Positions 1-6,524 of a DNA stretch of 64,000 nucleotides are shown piece after piece. This DNA comes from Chitinophagales bacterium (GTDB lineage Bacteria; Bacteroidota; Bacteroidia; Chitinophagales; Chitinophagaceae), in the NCBI GenBank assembly GCA_017303835.1, contig JAFLBI010000001.1:248001-312000 (forward strand), read 5' to 3'. Numbering within the stretch: position 1 is the first letter of the stretch; each line of letters begins with the position of its first letter. Under the pieces are notes generated by a model. It worked only from the letters and a program-made list of their open reading frames with translations. It was not told the DNA's origin and searched no databases. A program made the translations under genes and the position numbers.

Positions 1-303
1 GCAGCAGAAGTTGCAGAACAGATTGTGAATGCAGGTTCTGTTTTCATTGGTCATTATTCACCTGAGAGTGTGGGCGACTATGCCAGTGGTACCAACCATA
101 CTTTACCGACCAATGGTTTTGCGCATGCCTATAGCGGTGTGAGTGTAGATGCTTTTGTGAAGAAGATTACGTATCAGCAGTTGAGTCAGCAAGGCTTGAA
201 CAATATTGCTGAAACAGTGCGATTAATGGCAGAAGCAGAAGGTTTGGATGCGCATGCGAGAGCGGTGATTATTAGAAGACAGCATTTAGAAGCTAGTAGT
301 TAG
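1..303 (+). CDS. hisD: Histidinol dehydrogenase, C-terminal part (5' truncated by window)
   Basis: The reading frame is open from base 1 and ends at TAG 301-303, giving about 100 C-terminal residues. HisD oxidises L-histidinol to L-histidine in two NAD-dependent steps, the last stage of histidine synthesis, in the cytoplasm. The visible segment carries the family signature [19 protein letters not shown] followed by TNHTLPT, which contributes to the zinc/substrate site, and a typical C-terminal helical tail. The gene starts outside the window; the GTG at 25 is an internal Val codon and not a start. Its last codons and stop lie inside the left arm of an inverted repeat (285-303) that frames the next gene. 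With hisC and hisB downstream it belongs to the histidine locus. Confidence 0.95.
   Translation, partial: AAEVAEQIVNAGSVFIGHYSPESVGDYASGTNHTLPTNGFAHAYSGVSVDAFVKKITYQQLSQQGLNNIAETVRLMAEAEGLDAHARAVIIRRQHLEASS
285..303. repeat. Left arm of 19-bp imperfect inverted repeat
   Basis: Bases 285-303 match the reverse complement of 702-720 at 18 of 19 positions (the only difference is c at 293). The two arms frame the four-helix-bundle gene. The left arm encodes the last residues and the stop codon of hisD, so if the unit was inserted it either used or supplied the hisD terminus. Confidence 0.75.
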
Positions 304-326
304 CTTTTCATATAAATTAATTTTCA

Positions 327-698
327 ATGAGTGTTACTTCAACAAAGAGCTTTCGAGAGTTAATTGTATGGCAAAAAGCACATCAATTTGTGCTTGCCGT
401 ATATACTATGACAAAGAATTTTCCAAAAGAAGAGCAGTTTGTGCTGGTTCCTCAATTTAGAAAGGCTGCAATCTCAATCGCTGCAAATATTGCTGAAGGA
501 TATAAAAAGAAAACAAAGCCAGAGAAGATGCGGTTTTTTAATATTGCTCAAGGCTCTATTGAAGAGTGTACTTACTTTATGATACTCGCAAAGGATCTTG
601 CTTATACTGTTGATGATCATCAAATGCATTTATTGGAAGAGGTGTCCAAAATGCTGGAAGTGTATATTCAAAAAATGCAAAGTAGTAGTATTGGCTAG
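327..698 (+). CDS. Four-helix bundle protein (23S rRNA intervening-sequence / S23 family)
   Basis: A 123-residue protein with the typical opening FRELIVWQKAHQFVLAVY, the conserved FPKEEQF turn, and the R-x-A-x-S-I-x-x-N-I-A-E-G core (here RKAAISIAANIAEGYKKK). This matches the small four-helix bundle family first noticed in 23S rRNA intervening sequences and related to the Avd accessory protein of diversity-generating retroelements. Relatives form pentameric basic barrels that may bind nucleic acid; no enzymatic function is known. It sits between hisD and hisC, 23 bases after the hisD stop and 31 before hisC, and is enclosed by a 19-bp inverted repeat (285-303 and 702-720). Nothing links it to histidine synthesis, and the repeats suggest it arrived as a discrete unit. 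Start ATG 327 is the first in-frame ATG and fits family length. Confidence 0.88.
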   Translation: MSVTSTKSFRELIVWQKAHQFVLAVYTMTKNFPKEEQFVLVPQFRKAAISIAANIAEGYKKKTKPEKMRFFNIAQGSIEECTYFMILAKDLAYTVDDHQMHLLEEVSKMLEVYIQKMQSSSIG

Positions 699-701
699 CT
701 T

Positions 702-720
702 CTAACTACTAACTTCTAAA
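702..720. repeat. Right arm of 19-bp imperfect inverted repeat
   Basis: This is the reverse complement of 285-303 with one mismatch. It begins 3 bases after the TAG stop of the four-helix-bundle gene and ends 9 bases before the hisC ATG. The arms can be stretched a few bases outward (281-284 versus 721-724, three of four matching). Confidence 0.75.
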
Positions 721-729
721 TTCTTTACC

Positions 730-1803
730 ATGAGATTCGATCTACATAAATTAACTAGACCTAATATTAAACAGCTCACTCCGTATTCGTCTGCTCGTGA
801 CGAATTCTCCGGCGAAGCAAAAGTATTCCTCGATGCCAATGAGAATAGTCTGGGCTCGCCATTGCCAAAATGGTATAACCGTTATCCCGATCCGCATCAG
901 CAGCAGGTAAAAGTGGCGCTAAGCCAGATAAAAGGTATTGATGCAAAGCATATTTTTCTGGGTAATGGCAGCGATGAGTGTATTGATATTTTATTCCGCT
1001 GCTTTTGTGAGCCAGGTAAAGATAATGTGGTGATTTGTCCGCCCACTTATGGCATGTATGAAGTAAGTGCCAACATCAATGACGTGGAAGTAAGAAAGGC
1101 GCCGCTGTTACCAGATTTTCAATTGAATCTCGCACACCTGGAACAACTGACAGATGCCAATACCAAAATCATCTGGCTCTGCTCGCCCAATAATCCAACA
1201 GGTAATGCATTGAACAGAACGGATATTGAAACGGTGCTGAATAATTTTAGCGGTATTGTGGTGATTGATGAAGCGTATATCAACTTTTCAAGACAGAAAA
1301 GCTTTGTGCAGGAACTCACGGAATATCCCAATCTGGTGGTACTGCAAACATTGAGTAAAGCATGGGGTTTAGCGGCATTGCGTTTGGGTATGGCTTTCGC
1401 TTCAGAAGAGATTATTGAGGTGATGAATAAAGTGAAGCCACCTTATAATATCAATCAAGCTACGCAAGACCTAGTGCTGAAAGCATTGGAAGAAGTAGGG
1501 CAGGTGAATGATATGATCAAGGAATTGGTGGCTATGCGCGAGGCTTTGAAAGAAGTGTTTGAGCAAATGCCGACAGTGGAAACGGTATATCCATCTGATG
1601 CCAATTTTTTGCTCGTGAAAATAGCAGAAGCAAGAAAAGTGTACGAATTCCTGTTGACCAAGGGTATTGTATTGCGCGATAGAAGCAATGTGCAATTATG
1701 TGAAGACTGTCTCCGCATCACCATTGGTACTGAAAAAGAGAATACAATCTTGGTGGATGCTCTGGTGGAATGGCTGGCAACAAAAGGATTTGTAGCAGAA
1801 TAA
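730..1803 (+). CDS. hisC: Histidinol-phosphate aminotransferase
   Basis: A 357-residue fold-type I PLP aminotransferase that converts imidazole-acetol phosphate plus glutamate into histidinol phosphate. Visible landmarks: LDANENSLGSP near residue 35 (substrate-binding loop), GNGSDE at 79-83, SPNNPTGN at 152-159, DEAYINF at 180-186 (Asp contacts the PLP pyridine), and TLSKAWGLAALRLG with the Schiff-base Lys at 210. Length matches the family. The ATG at 730 lies 31 bases after the four-helix-bundle gene, just beyond the right repeat arm, and co-transcription with hisD is likely. It is followed by a secreted sugar dehydrogenase rather than hisB, which is unusual. Confidence 0.95.
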   Translation: MRFDLHKLTRPNIKQLTPYSSARDEFSGEAKVFLDANENSLGSPLPKWYNRYPDPHQQQVKVALSQIKGIDAKHIFLGNGSDECIDILFRCFCEPGKDNVVICPPTYGMYEVSANINDVEVRKAPLLPDFQLNLAHLEQLTDANTKIIWLCSPNNPTGNALNRTDIETVLNNFSGIVVIDEAYINFSRQKSFVQELTEYPNLVVLQTLSKAWGLAALRLGMAFASEEIIEVMNKVKPPYNINQATQDLVLKALEEVGQVNDMIKELVAMREALKEVFEQMPTVETVYPSDANFLLVKIAEARKVYEFLLTKGIVLRDRSNVQLCEDCLRITIGTEKENTILVDALVEWLATKGFVAE

Positions 1804-1831
1804 GTAATTTGTGACCCCTTAAATAAAGCAA

Positions 1832-3067
1832 ATGAGAAAAATTATCGTATCACTGATTAGTCTAATCACTTTGCAGGCATCTGCACAGCAGGCAGATATT
1901 CAATTGCCTAAAGGATTTGCTATCACCAATATTACCAAAGACAAGGGCCGTGTGCGCCATATTGCTGTACACAATAACGGTGATCTGTATTTGAAATTAG
2001 AAAACCTGCGTTACGGCAAAGGCATTCTTCGCCTGCGTGATGCCGATAAAGATGGGGTGTATGAAGACACACTAGCTTTCGGTAACTATATTGGCACAGG
2101 TATTGCCTTGTACAAGAATTATCTCTACGCATCTTCTAACTCGGCTGTGTTTCGTTATCAGTTAGATGCAGCGAATAATATTATCAATCCTGACCAGCCA
2201 GAGCGTGTGGTGTATGGATTGGTCGACAAACGCCAGCACGCATCAAAGTCAATAGCTATTGATCCTAAAGGGAACTTGTACGTGAATATTGGTGCGCCTT
2301 CCAATGTTTGTCAGGAGCGCGATCGAATGCAAGGTTCTAAAGGCATGATGCCTTGTCCGATTTTGGATTCAGCTGGCGGTATTTGGAAATTCCGTGCTGA
2401 TAAATTGGAGCAGAGCTATGCGGAAGGGGTTCGCTATGCAACTGGTTTGCGCAATGTAGTAGGGTTGGACTGGAATACGGAAGTGAATGAATTATTTGTG
2501 ACGGTACACGGTCGCGATATGTTGTATCAACATTTCCCTGAACTCTATGATGCAAAAGCGGGTGCTGAATTACCTGCAGAAACCTTTTACATGGTGAAGC
2601 AGGGCGATAACGCCGGCTGGCCTTATGTGTATTGGGATCCATTCCAGAATAAGAAAATTCTTTCACCAGAATATGGAGGCGACGGTAAAAAAGAAGGTGC
2701 GCCAGATGCGATCAAACCTTTGGTGGGTTTTCCCGGTCATTTAGCACCAAACGCTTTGTTATTCTATACAGGTAATCAGTTTCCTGAGAAATATCGTAAC
2801 GGTGCATTCATCGCCTTTCATGGTAGTTGGAATAGAAATCCACAAGTACAGGAAGGTTTCTATGTGGTATTTGTGCCAATGAAAAATGGTCAACCTACAG
2901 GCGATTGGGAAATCTTTGCTGACGGTTTTACTGGAAAGGGTAAAGTGTCTAATCCAAGAGATGCTATGCATCGCCCTTGCGGATTGGCAATGGGTCCTGA
3001 TGGTTCGCTCTATGTATCAGATGATGCTAAGGGCTATGTTTGGAAAATCAGTTATTCAGCAAAATAA
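1832..3067 (+). CDS. Secreted PQQ-type sugar (glucose/sorbosone) dehydrogenase family protein
   Basis: A 411-residue protein with a Sec signal peptide (residues 1-18, ending ASA-Q) followed by a six-bladed beta-propeller of the glucose/sorbosone dehydrogenase family. Recognisable blade segments are RHIAVHNNGDLYLKL, GLRNVVGLDWN, GDNAGWPYVYWDPF, FIAFHGSWNR and RPCGLAMGPDGSLYVSDD. Family members oxidise aldoses in the periplasm using pyrroloquinoline quinone and pass electrons to a c-type cytochrome, and such a cytochrome gene follows 9 bases downstream. PQQ dependence and substrate are inferred, since some relatives bind no PQQ. The gene is wedged between hisC and hisB, with 28 bases separating it from hisC, so it is probably transcribed with the histidine genes. 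Confidence 0.85.
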   Translation: MRKIIVSLISLITLQASAQQADIQLPKGFAITNITKDKGRVRHIAVHNNGDLYLKLENLRYGKGILRLRDADKDGVYEDTLAFGNYIGTGIALYKNYLYASSNSAVFRYQLDAANNIINPDQPERVVYGLVDKRQHASKSIAIDPKGNLYVNIGAPSNVCQERDRMQGSKGMMPCPILDSAGGIWKFRADKLEQSYAEGVRYATGLRNVVGLDWNTEVNELFVTVHGRDMLYQHFPELYDAKAGAELPAETFYMVKQGDNAGWPYVYWDPFQNKKILSPEYGGDGKKEGAPDAIKPLVGFPGHLAPNALLFYTGNQFPEKYRNGAFIAFHGSWNRNPQVQEGFYVVFVPMKNGQPTGDWEIFADGFTGKGKVSNPRDAMHRPCGLAMGPDGSLYVSDDAKGYVWKISYSAK

Positions 3068-3076
3068 ATTCGTCTA

Positions 3077-3484
3077 ATGCGCAAGTTGATTGTTGTTTTA
3101 AGTCTGCTTACAATTGGTATTGTATTCCAAAGTATGCAAACGCCGAATGCAGCCAGCATTACAAGAGGTAAAGCATTGTATGCACAATATTGTATGTCGT
3201 GCCACCAGGCAGATGGCGCAGGCGCGCCTCGAATGACGCCGCCACTGGGTAAAACAGATTATGTAACTGGCGATAAAGCAAGATTGATTGGTATCGTGTT
3301 GAAAGGATTGAATGAACCTTTGGAAGTGAATGGTGAAGAGTATTTTAATCCCATGGCATCATTTGCACACATGAACGATCAGCAAATTGCTGATGTACTT
3401 ACTTATATCAGAAACAGTTTTGGTAACAAAGCATCTGCTATCACACCTGCTGAGGTAAAAGCCCAGCGTGCTAAAATCAAGTAA
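3077..3484 (+). CDS. Mono-haem c-type cytochrome, exported
   Basis: A 135-residue protein with an N-terminal signal/anchor (residues 1-20), a single haem-attachment motif C-M-S-C-H at 39-43 and a plausible axial Met at 93 within YFNPMASF. The domain order and length fit class I cytochrome c. It is probably the electron acceptor of the preceding sugar dehydrogenase, with 9 bases between the genes. Its TAA stop overlaps the ATG of hisB by one base (TAATG), so translation of hisB may be coupled to it. The electron-transfer partnership is inferred from adjacency. Confidence 0.9.
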   Translation: MRKLIVVLSLLTIGIVFQSMQTPNAASITRGKALYAQYCMSCHQADGAGAPRMTPPLGKTDYVTGDKARLIGIVLKGLNEPLEVNGEEYFNPMASFAHMNDQQIADVLTYIRNSFGNKASAITPAEVKAQRAKIK

Positions 3485-4614
3485 TGAAACCTGTATTGTT
3501 TATAGACAGAGATGGTGTTGTACTGCAGGAACCACCAACAGATTTTCAAGTAGATAGTCTGGAGAAAACCAGCTTTGTGCCCAGTGCCATCAGTACCCTC
3601 GCAGCTATTGCTGCGGATATGGATTATTACAAAGTGATGGTGACCAATCAAGATGGATTGGGTACGGCTTCCTATCCTGAAGAAGCATTTTGGCCTTATC
3701 ATAACTTGATGACGCGAACACTGGAAGGCGAAGGGTTTGTGTTTGATGAAATGATCATCGATAGAACTTTTGCTGTCGACAATGCTCCAACACGCAAACC
3801 AGGTACAGGATTACTGCAGCATTTCTTCGATCAAGAAAAGTTTGATCTGGCCAACTCATACGTCATTGGTGATCGCTGGTCTGATATTCAACTGGCGAAA
3901 AACCTTGGTTGCAAGGCGATTTATTTCGTTTCAGAATTACACCCTCTGTCGGATGAACATCGCACAGCATTTGCAGATGTGATTGCTTTTGAAACCAATG
4001 ACTGGAAAGCGGTCTATAGTTTCCTCAAACTTGGTTTACGTAAAGTAGCACACGAGCGCAATACACATGAAACCCAAATTCATGTGTCGTTGAATCTGGA
4101 TGGCAGCGGCCGCTCAGCAATACAAACCGGATTAGGTTTCTTTGACCACATGCTCGATCAGATTGCCCGTCATGGTAAGTTAGACCTCAACATCACCACC
4201 AAAGGTGATCTGCATATTGATGAACACCACACCATTGAAGACACTGGCATTGCTTTAGGAGAAGCATTCGCCAAAGCACTAAGCGATAAACGTGGCATGG
4301 AGCGCTATGGATTTGCTTTGCCTATGGATGAAGCGGAAGCCAAAGTGCTGATTGATTTTGGTGGACGCAATTGGTTGGTTTGGGATGCCGAATTCAAGCG
4401 CGAGAAAATTGGTGAAATGCCTACGGAAATGTTTTTCCATTTCTTCAAGTCTTTCAGCGATGCTGCCAAATGCAATCTGAATATCAGCTGCAAAGGCGAT
4501 AATGAGCACCACAAGATTGAAGCTATCTTCAAAGCATTTGCAAAAGCCATCCGCATGGCGGTAAAACGTGACCCTTTCAGCAACCATTTGCCCAGTACCA
4601 AGGGGGTGCTTTAA
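3484..4614 (+). CDS. hisB: Bifunctional histidinol-phosphatase / imidazoleglycerol-phosphate dehydratase
   Basis: A 376-residue two-domain enzyme. Residues 1 to about 180 form a HAD phosphatase with the nucleophile motif FIDRDGVV (Asp8, Asp10), MVTNQDGLG and the [10 protein letters not shown] aspartates. The C-terminal part is the dehydratase, with [41 protein letters not shown] and the terminal STKGVL that is identical in character to E. coli HisB. The enzyme catalyses two steps of histidine synthesis. Unlike E. coli HisB, the phosphatase has no Cys-rich zinc loop: the segment before TRKPGTG reads [11 protein letters not shown] with no Cys. The start overlaps the cytochrome stop. No terminator hairpin is visible directly downstream. 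Confidence 0.96.
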   Translation: MKPVLFIDRDGVVLQEPPTDFQVDSLEKTSFVPSAISTLAAIAADMDYYKVMVTNQDGLGTASYPEEAFWPYHNLMTRTLEGEGFVFDEMIIDRTFAVDNAPTRKPGTGLLQHFFDQEKFDLANSYVIGDRWSDIQLAKNLGCKAIYFVSELHPLSDEHRTAFADVIAFETNDWKAVYSFLKLGLRKVAHERNTHETQIHVSLNLDGSGRSAIQTGLGFFDHMLDQIARHGKLDLNITTKGDLHIDEHHTIEDTGIALGEAFAKALSDKRGMERYGFALPMDEAEAKVLIDFGGRNWLVWDAEFKREKIGEMPTEMFFHFFKSFSDAAKCNLNISCKGDNEHHKIEAIFKAFAKAIRMAVKRDPFSNHLPSTKGVL

Positions 4615-4696
4615 ACACAGTGGTTGTAAAAATGGGGGTTGATTGGGCCTGAAAGCGCTAAAAATGCCGCAATTTGTGCCCGTAAAATCAACTGCA

Positions 4697-5695
4697 ATGA
4701 AGTTACCCCTAACGATGGGCCTGCTGATGCTATCGGGCTTACTGTATGCGCAAACTGACACAAGCGCCCCTGCTTTTCAGTTTGAAGACATTGATAAAAC
4801 ACCGGTAAAGCGTTTTGCCACACAGAAAATTCCCAGTGCAATCCCCAACAGATTCATTTCTATTGGTTACGAGTTTCAGGGTGCTGCTGAGTATAGCAAT
4901 CCCAGTTTAAGAATTAATCCCAATACGGTGAATCTGGCTTCGGCTGGTGGTTTGCGTATCGCAGTAAACAATCCGGTGATCTCCAAGAACAACCTCATCA
5001 TCAACCTGGGTGCCACTTACTGGCGCACTGGCTATCGTGCAGATAATCCCAATACCTTGGATCTGACACAACAGCTTGGTAGTTATGGCATGCACAGTGC
5101 CGGATTGAATGCAACCATTTTCAAGCCTTTGAATGAAAAACGTTTTCTCTTGTTTCAGGTTACGGGTGATGCCAACTTGATTACAGATGATTTTAAAAAA
5201 GCTGACATGCGTGCTGTTACGGTGAGTGGAACAGCTATTTACGGATGGAAACCCAATGAAGACCTGATGTGGGGTATAGGTGTAGCCAGAACCTATCGCA
5301 TGGGCCGTGTATTGCATATTCCGGTGCTGATGTATAACCGCAACTTCAACGAGCGTTGGGGTGTGGAAGCAATTTTTCCTGCACGTGTACAATTCAGAAG
5401 AAACTTCAGCCCTAAATCTATGATACATATGGGCTATGAGTTGGAAGGTAACCAGTATGCCAAGTATAGTGGTGGACATACGCATTTTGTGCAACGAGGC
5501 GAAATCAAGCCACGAATTACTTGGGAAAGAAGCTTATCCGGTTTCTGGTGGATCAGCCTGCAAGCTGGTTTACGTGCGAATGGCCGTTTCGTAGAAGTGA
5601 GCAAATATGATGGTAAAGAAAAAGATGAACTGTATAAACCAAGTTTTGCCAATACATTCTTCTTTAATGTGAGCTTGAATTTGGTGAGTTTGTAA
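4697..5695 (+). CDS. Outer-membrane beta-barrel protein, unknown function (DUF6268-like)
   Basis: A 332-residue protein with a clear signal peptide (MKLPLTMGLLMLSGLLYAQ), so ATG 4697 is preferred over ATG 4643, which would add 18 uncharacteristic residues. The mature part alternates polar and hydrophobic residues in strands of about ten residues (for example ISIGYEFQGAAEYS, LIINLGATYWRTGY, LMWGIGVARTYRMG) and ends in aromatic/hydrophobic FFFNVSLNLVSL, as expected of a barrel inserted by BAM. It resembles the DUF6268 outer-membrane proteins common in Bacteroidota, but the function is unknown. It lies 82 bases after hisB in the same direction and ends at a strong hairpin terminator (5712-5746). 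Confidence 0.7.
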   Translation: MKLPLTMGLLMLSGLLYAQTDTSAPAFQFEDIDKTPVKRFATQKIPSAIPNRFISIGYEFQGAAEYSNPSLRINPNTVNLASAGGLRIAVNNPVISKNNLIINLGATYWRTGYRADNPNTLDLTQQLGSYGMHSAGLNATIFKPLNEKRFLLFQVTGDANLITDDFKKADMRAVTVSGTAIYGWKPNEDLMWGIGVARTYRMGRVLHIPVLMYNRNFNERWGVEAIFPARVQFRRNFSPKSMIHMGYELEGNQYAKYSGGHTHFVQRGEIKPRITWERSLSGFWWISLQAGLRANGRFVEVSKYDGKEKDELYKPSFANTFFFNVSLNLVSL

Positions 5696-5711
5696 TGAAC
5701 CTAATGCATAC

Positions 5712-5746
5712 AAAAATCCCCTCTTGTCAATAGGAGGGGATTTTTT
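5712..5746. terminator. Intrinsic terminator between convergent genes
   Basis: A 12-bp A/T-flanked stem (5712-5723 pairing with 5734-5745) with a GC-rich core TCCCCTC/GAGGGGA, a 10-base loop and a T run on the plus strand. Symmetric A and T tracts make it usable in both directions, serving the barrel gene and the DUF2147 gene on the other strand. Confidence 0.85.
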
Positions 5747-5769
5747 ATTTCGTACTTACTACTGAACGC

Positions 5770-6234
5770 TTATTGATTCTTCATGCGCTGGCGCTTCCAG
5801 GTATCTGTTCTGCCAAACATGGAAATACCCACATAGCCGCGTACTTCTAAAGTGTTCTCATCCGTCATCTTGATTTCGCAGCTATAGTCATTACCGCTCT
5901 TGGGATCATAGATTTTGCCTTCTTCCCAAACACCTTTCTTGATGAATTTGAAGTCGCGCAGGTTCACCATACCCAGGATAGGGCGGGTGCGCAGTTTCTC
6001 CTCTTCATTTTTCTTATCCAGTTTTGGCTTACCAGTTTCTGGATCGTTGGGCTCAGCCAGCCACACAATCTTGCCAAAATATTTGTCCTCCTGCTTATAT
6101 ACTTGAACAATGGCTTTACCATCGCCAGTGCGCCAGTAACCAATCATAGCGTCCGGGTTATTGATCAGGGTAAATGCTGTGATCATCAGTAAAACCAGCA
6201 TACTGCTGATGGAGAACAGGAATAGTTTTTTCAT
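5770..6234 (-). CDS. DUF2147 family exported protein
   Basis: A 154-residue protein starting at the ATG at 6234 (MKKLFLFSISS), which gives one hydrophobic N-terminal segment (signal peptide or anchor) followed by MIGYWRTGDGKAIVQVYKQ. The family hallmarks are visible: GYWRT near the start, the YFGKIVWL strand, a KPKLDKKN linker, ILGMVNLRDFKF and a C-terminal RGYVGISMFGRTDTWKR. DUF2147 proteins are small beta-sandwich periplasmic proteins with no established function. An ATG at 6243 is an alternative start. It is divergent from the trp leader, with the 6235-6385 region between them. Confidence 0.82.
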   Translation of the reverse strand: MKKLFLFSISSMLVLLMITAFTLINNPDAMIGYWRTGDGKAIVQVYKQEDKYFGKIVWLAEPNDPETGKPKLDKKNEEEKLRTRPILGMVNLRDFKFIKKGVWEEGKIYDPKSGNDYSCEIKMTDENTLEVRGYVGISMFGRTDTWKRQRMKNQ

Positions 6235-6348
6235 TTTGGGCATATCTAATCGCTTTGTTTCAAATTTCATGACTAAAACGCTAAGAAAAAGCCAATAGTA
6301 TATTGCCAACGGCTATATCGGCCATAAAAAAGGCGCTTAAAAAAACCT

Positions 6349-6379
6349 TTTGGTTGTATTGTGGGATGCCGTAATATTG
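6349..6379 (+). promoter_or_regulatory. Candidate promoter of the trp-his operon
   Basis: TTTG at 6349-6352 and TAATATTG at 6372-6379 are separated by 19 bases and resemble the Bacteroidota sigma-A consensus (-33 TTTG, -7 TAnnTTTG; seven of eight at -7). If real, transcription would begin within a few bases of the leader-peptide ATG at 6386, giving a leaderless or nearly leaderless transcript. Confidence 0.4.
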
Positions 6380-6385
6380 CAACAC

Positions 6386-6445
6386 ATGAAAATTCAGATT
6401 AATAAGCATTGGTGGTGGCATACAAACCTCGGTCGGGGATTGTAA
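6386..6445 (+). CDS. trpL: trp operon leader peptide with three tandem Trp codons
   Basis: A 19-codon open frame (ATG 6386, TAA 6443) encoding MKIQINKHWWWHTNLGRGL. The three consecutive UGG codons lie at 6410-6418. Trp is the rarest residue in most proteins, so three in a row in a tiny ORF 80 bases before trpE, followed by a terminator, is the signature of a ribosome-mediated attenuator. The peptide itself is expected to be unstable; its function is to stall the ribosome when charged tRNA-Trp is scarce. No convincing Shine-Dalgarno precedes the ATG, consistent with a leaderless start. The name trpL is used by analogy with enterobacterial leaders. Confidence 0.88.
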   Translation: MKIQINKHWWWHTNLGRGL

Positions 6446-6501
6446 TGGCATTGCCAGTACTAGCAAAATATAGGCCCCGACGCTATCGTCGGGGCTTTTT
6501 T
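6432..6501 (+). promoter_or_regulatory. Tryptophan attenuator: antiterminator/terminator switch
   Basis: Segment 4 pairs with segment 3 as a perfect 9-bp stem (6474-6482 with 6487-6495), a CTAT loop and six T residues (6496-6501): a textbook terminator. Segment 2 (gtcgggg, 6432-6438) is perfectly complementary over 7 bp to segment 3 (ccccgac, 6475-6481), so 2:3 pairing excludes the terminator. A ribosome stalled at the Trp codons (6410-6418) leaves segment 2 free, which favours readthrough; a ribosome reaching the stop at 6443 covers segment 2, which favours termination. No clear 1:2 protector helix was found. The geometry is seen directly; regulation by tryptophan is inferred. Confidence 0.87.
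6474..6501 (+). terminator. Rho-independent terminator of the trp attenuator
   Basis: A 9-bp uninterrupted GC-rich stem, a 4-base loop and TTTTTT, ending 23 bases before the trpE start. It lies inside the operon leader with no complete gene before it on this strand, which argues for a regulatory rather than end-of-operon role. Confidence 0.88.
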
Positions 6502-6524
6502 ATTGTATTCGAACAAGGCAGAAC

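Noticed and set aside
4907-5494. 195-codon ORF on the minus strand
   Set aside because: It is antisense to the outer-membrane barrel gene, with no signal or domain features and a His/Thr-rich unnatural composition.
6291-6330. Possible operator or riboswitch upstream of the trp leader
   Set aside because: The GGCTATATCGGCC-like stretch is not a true palindrome and no known aptamer core was recognised; the attenuator explains the regulation sufficiently.
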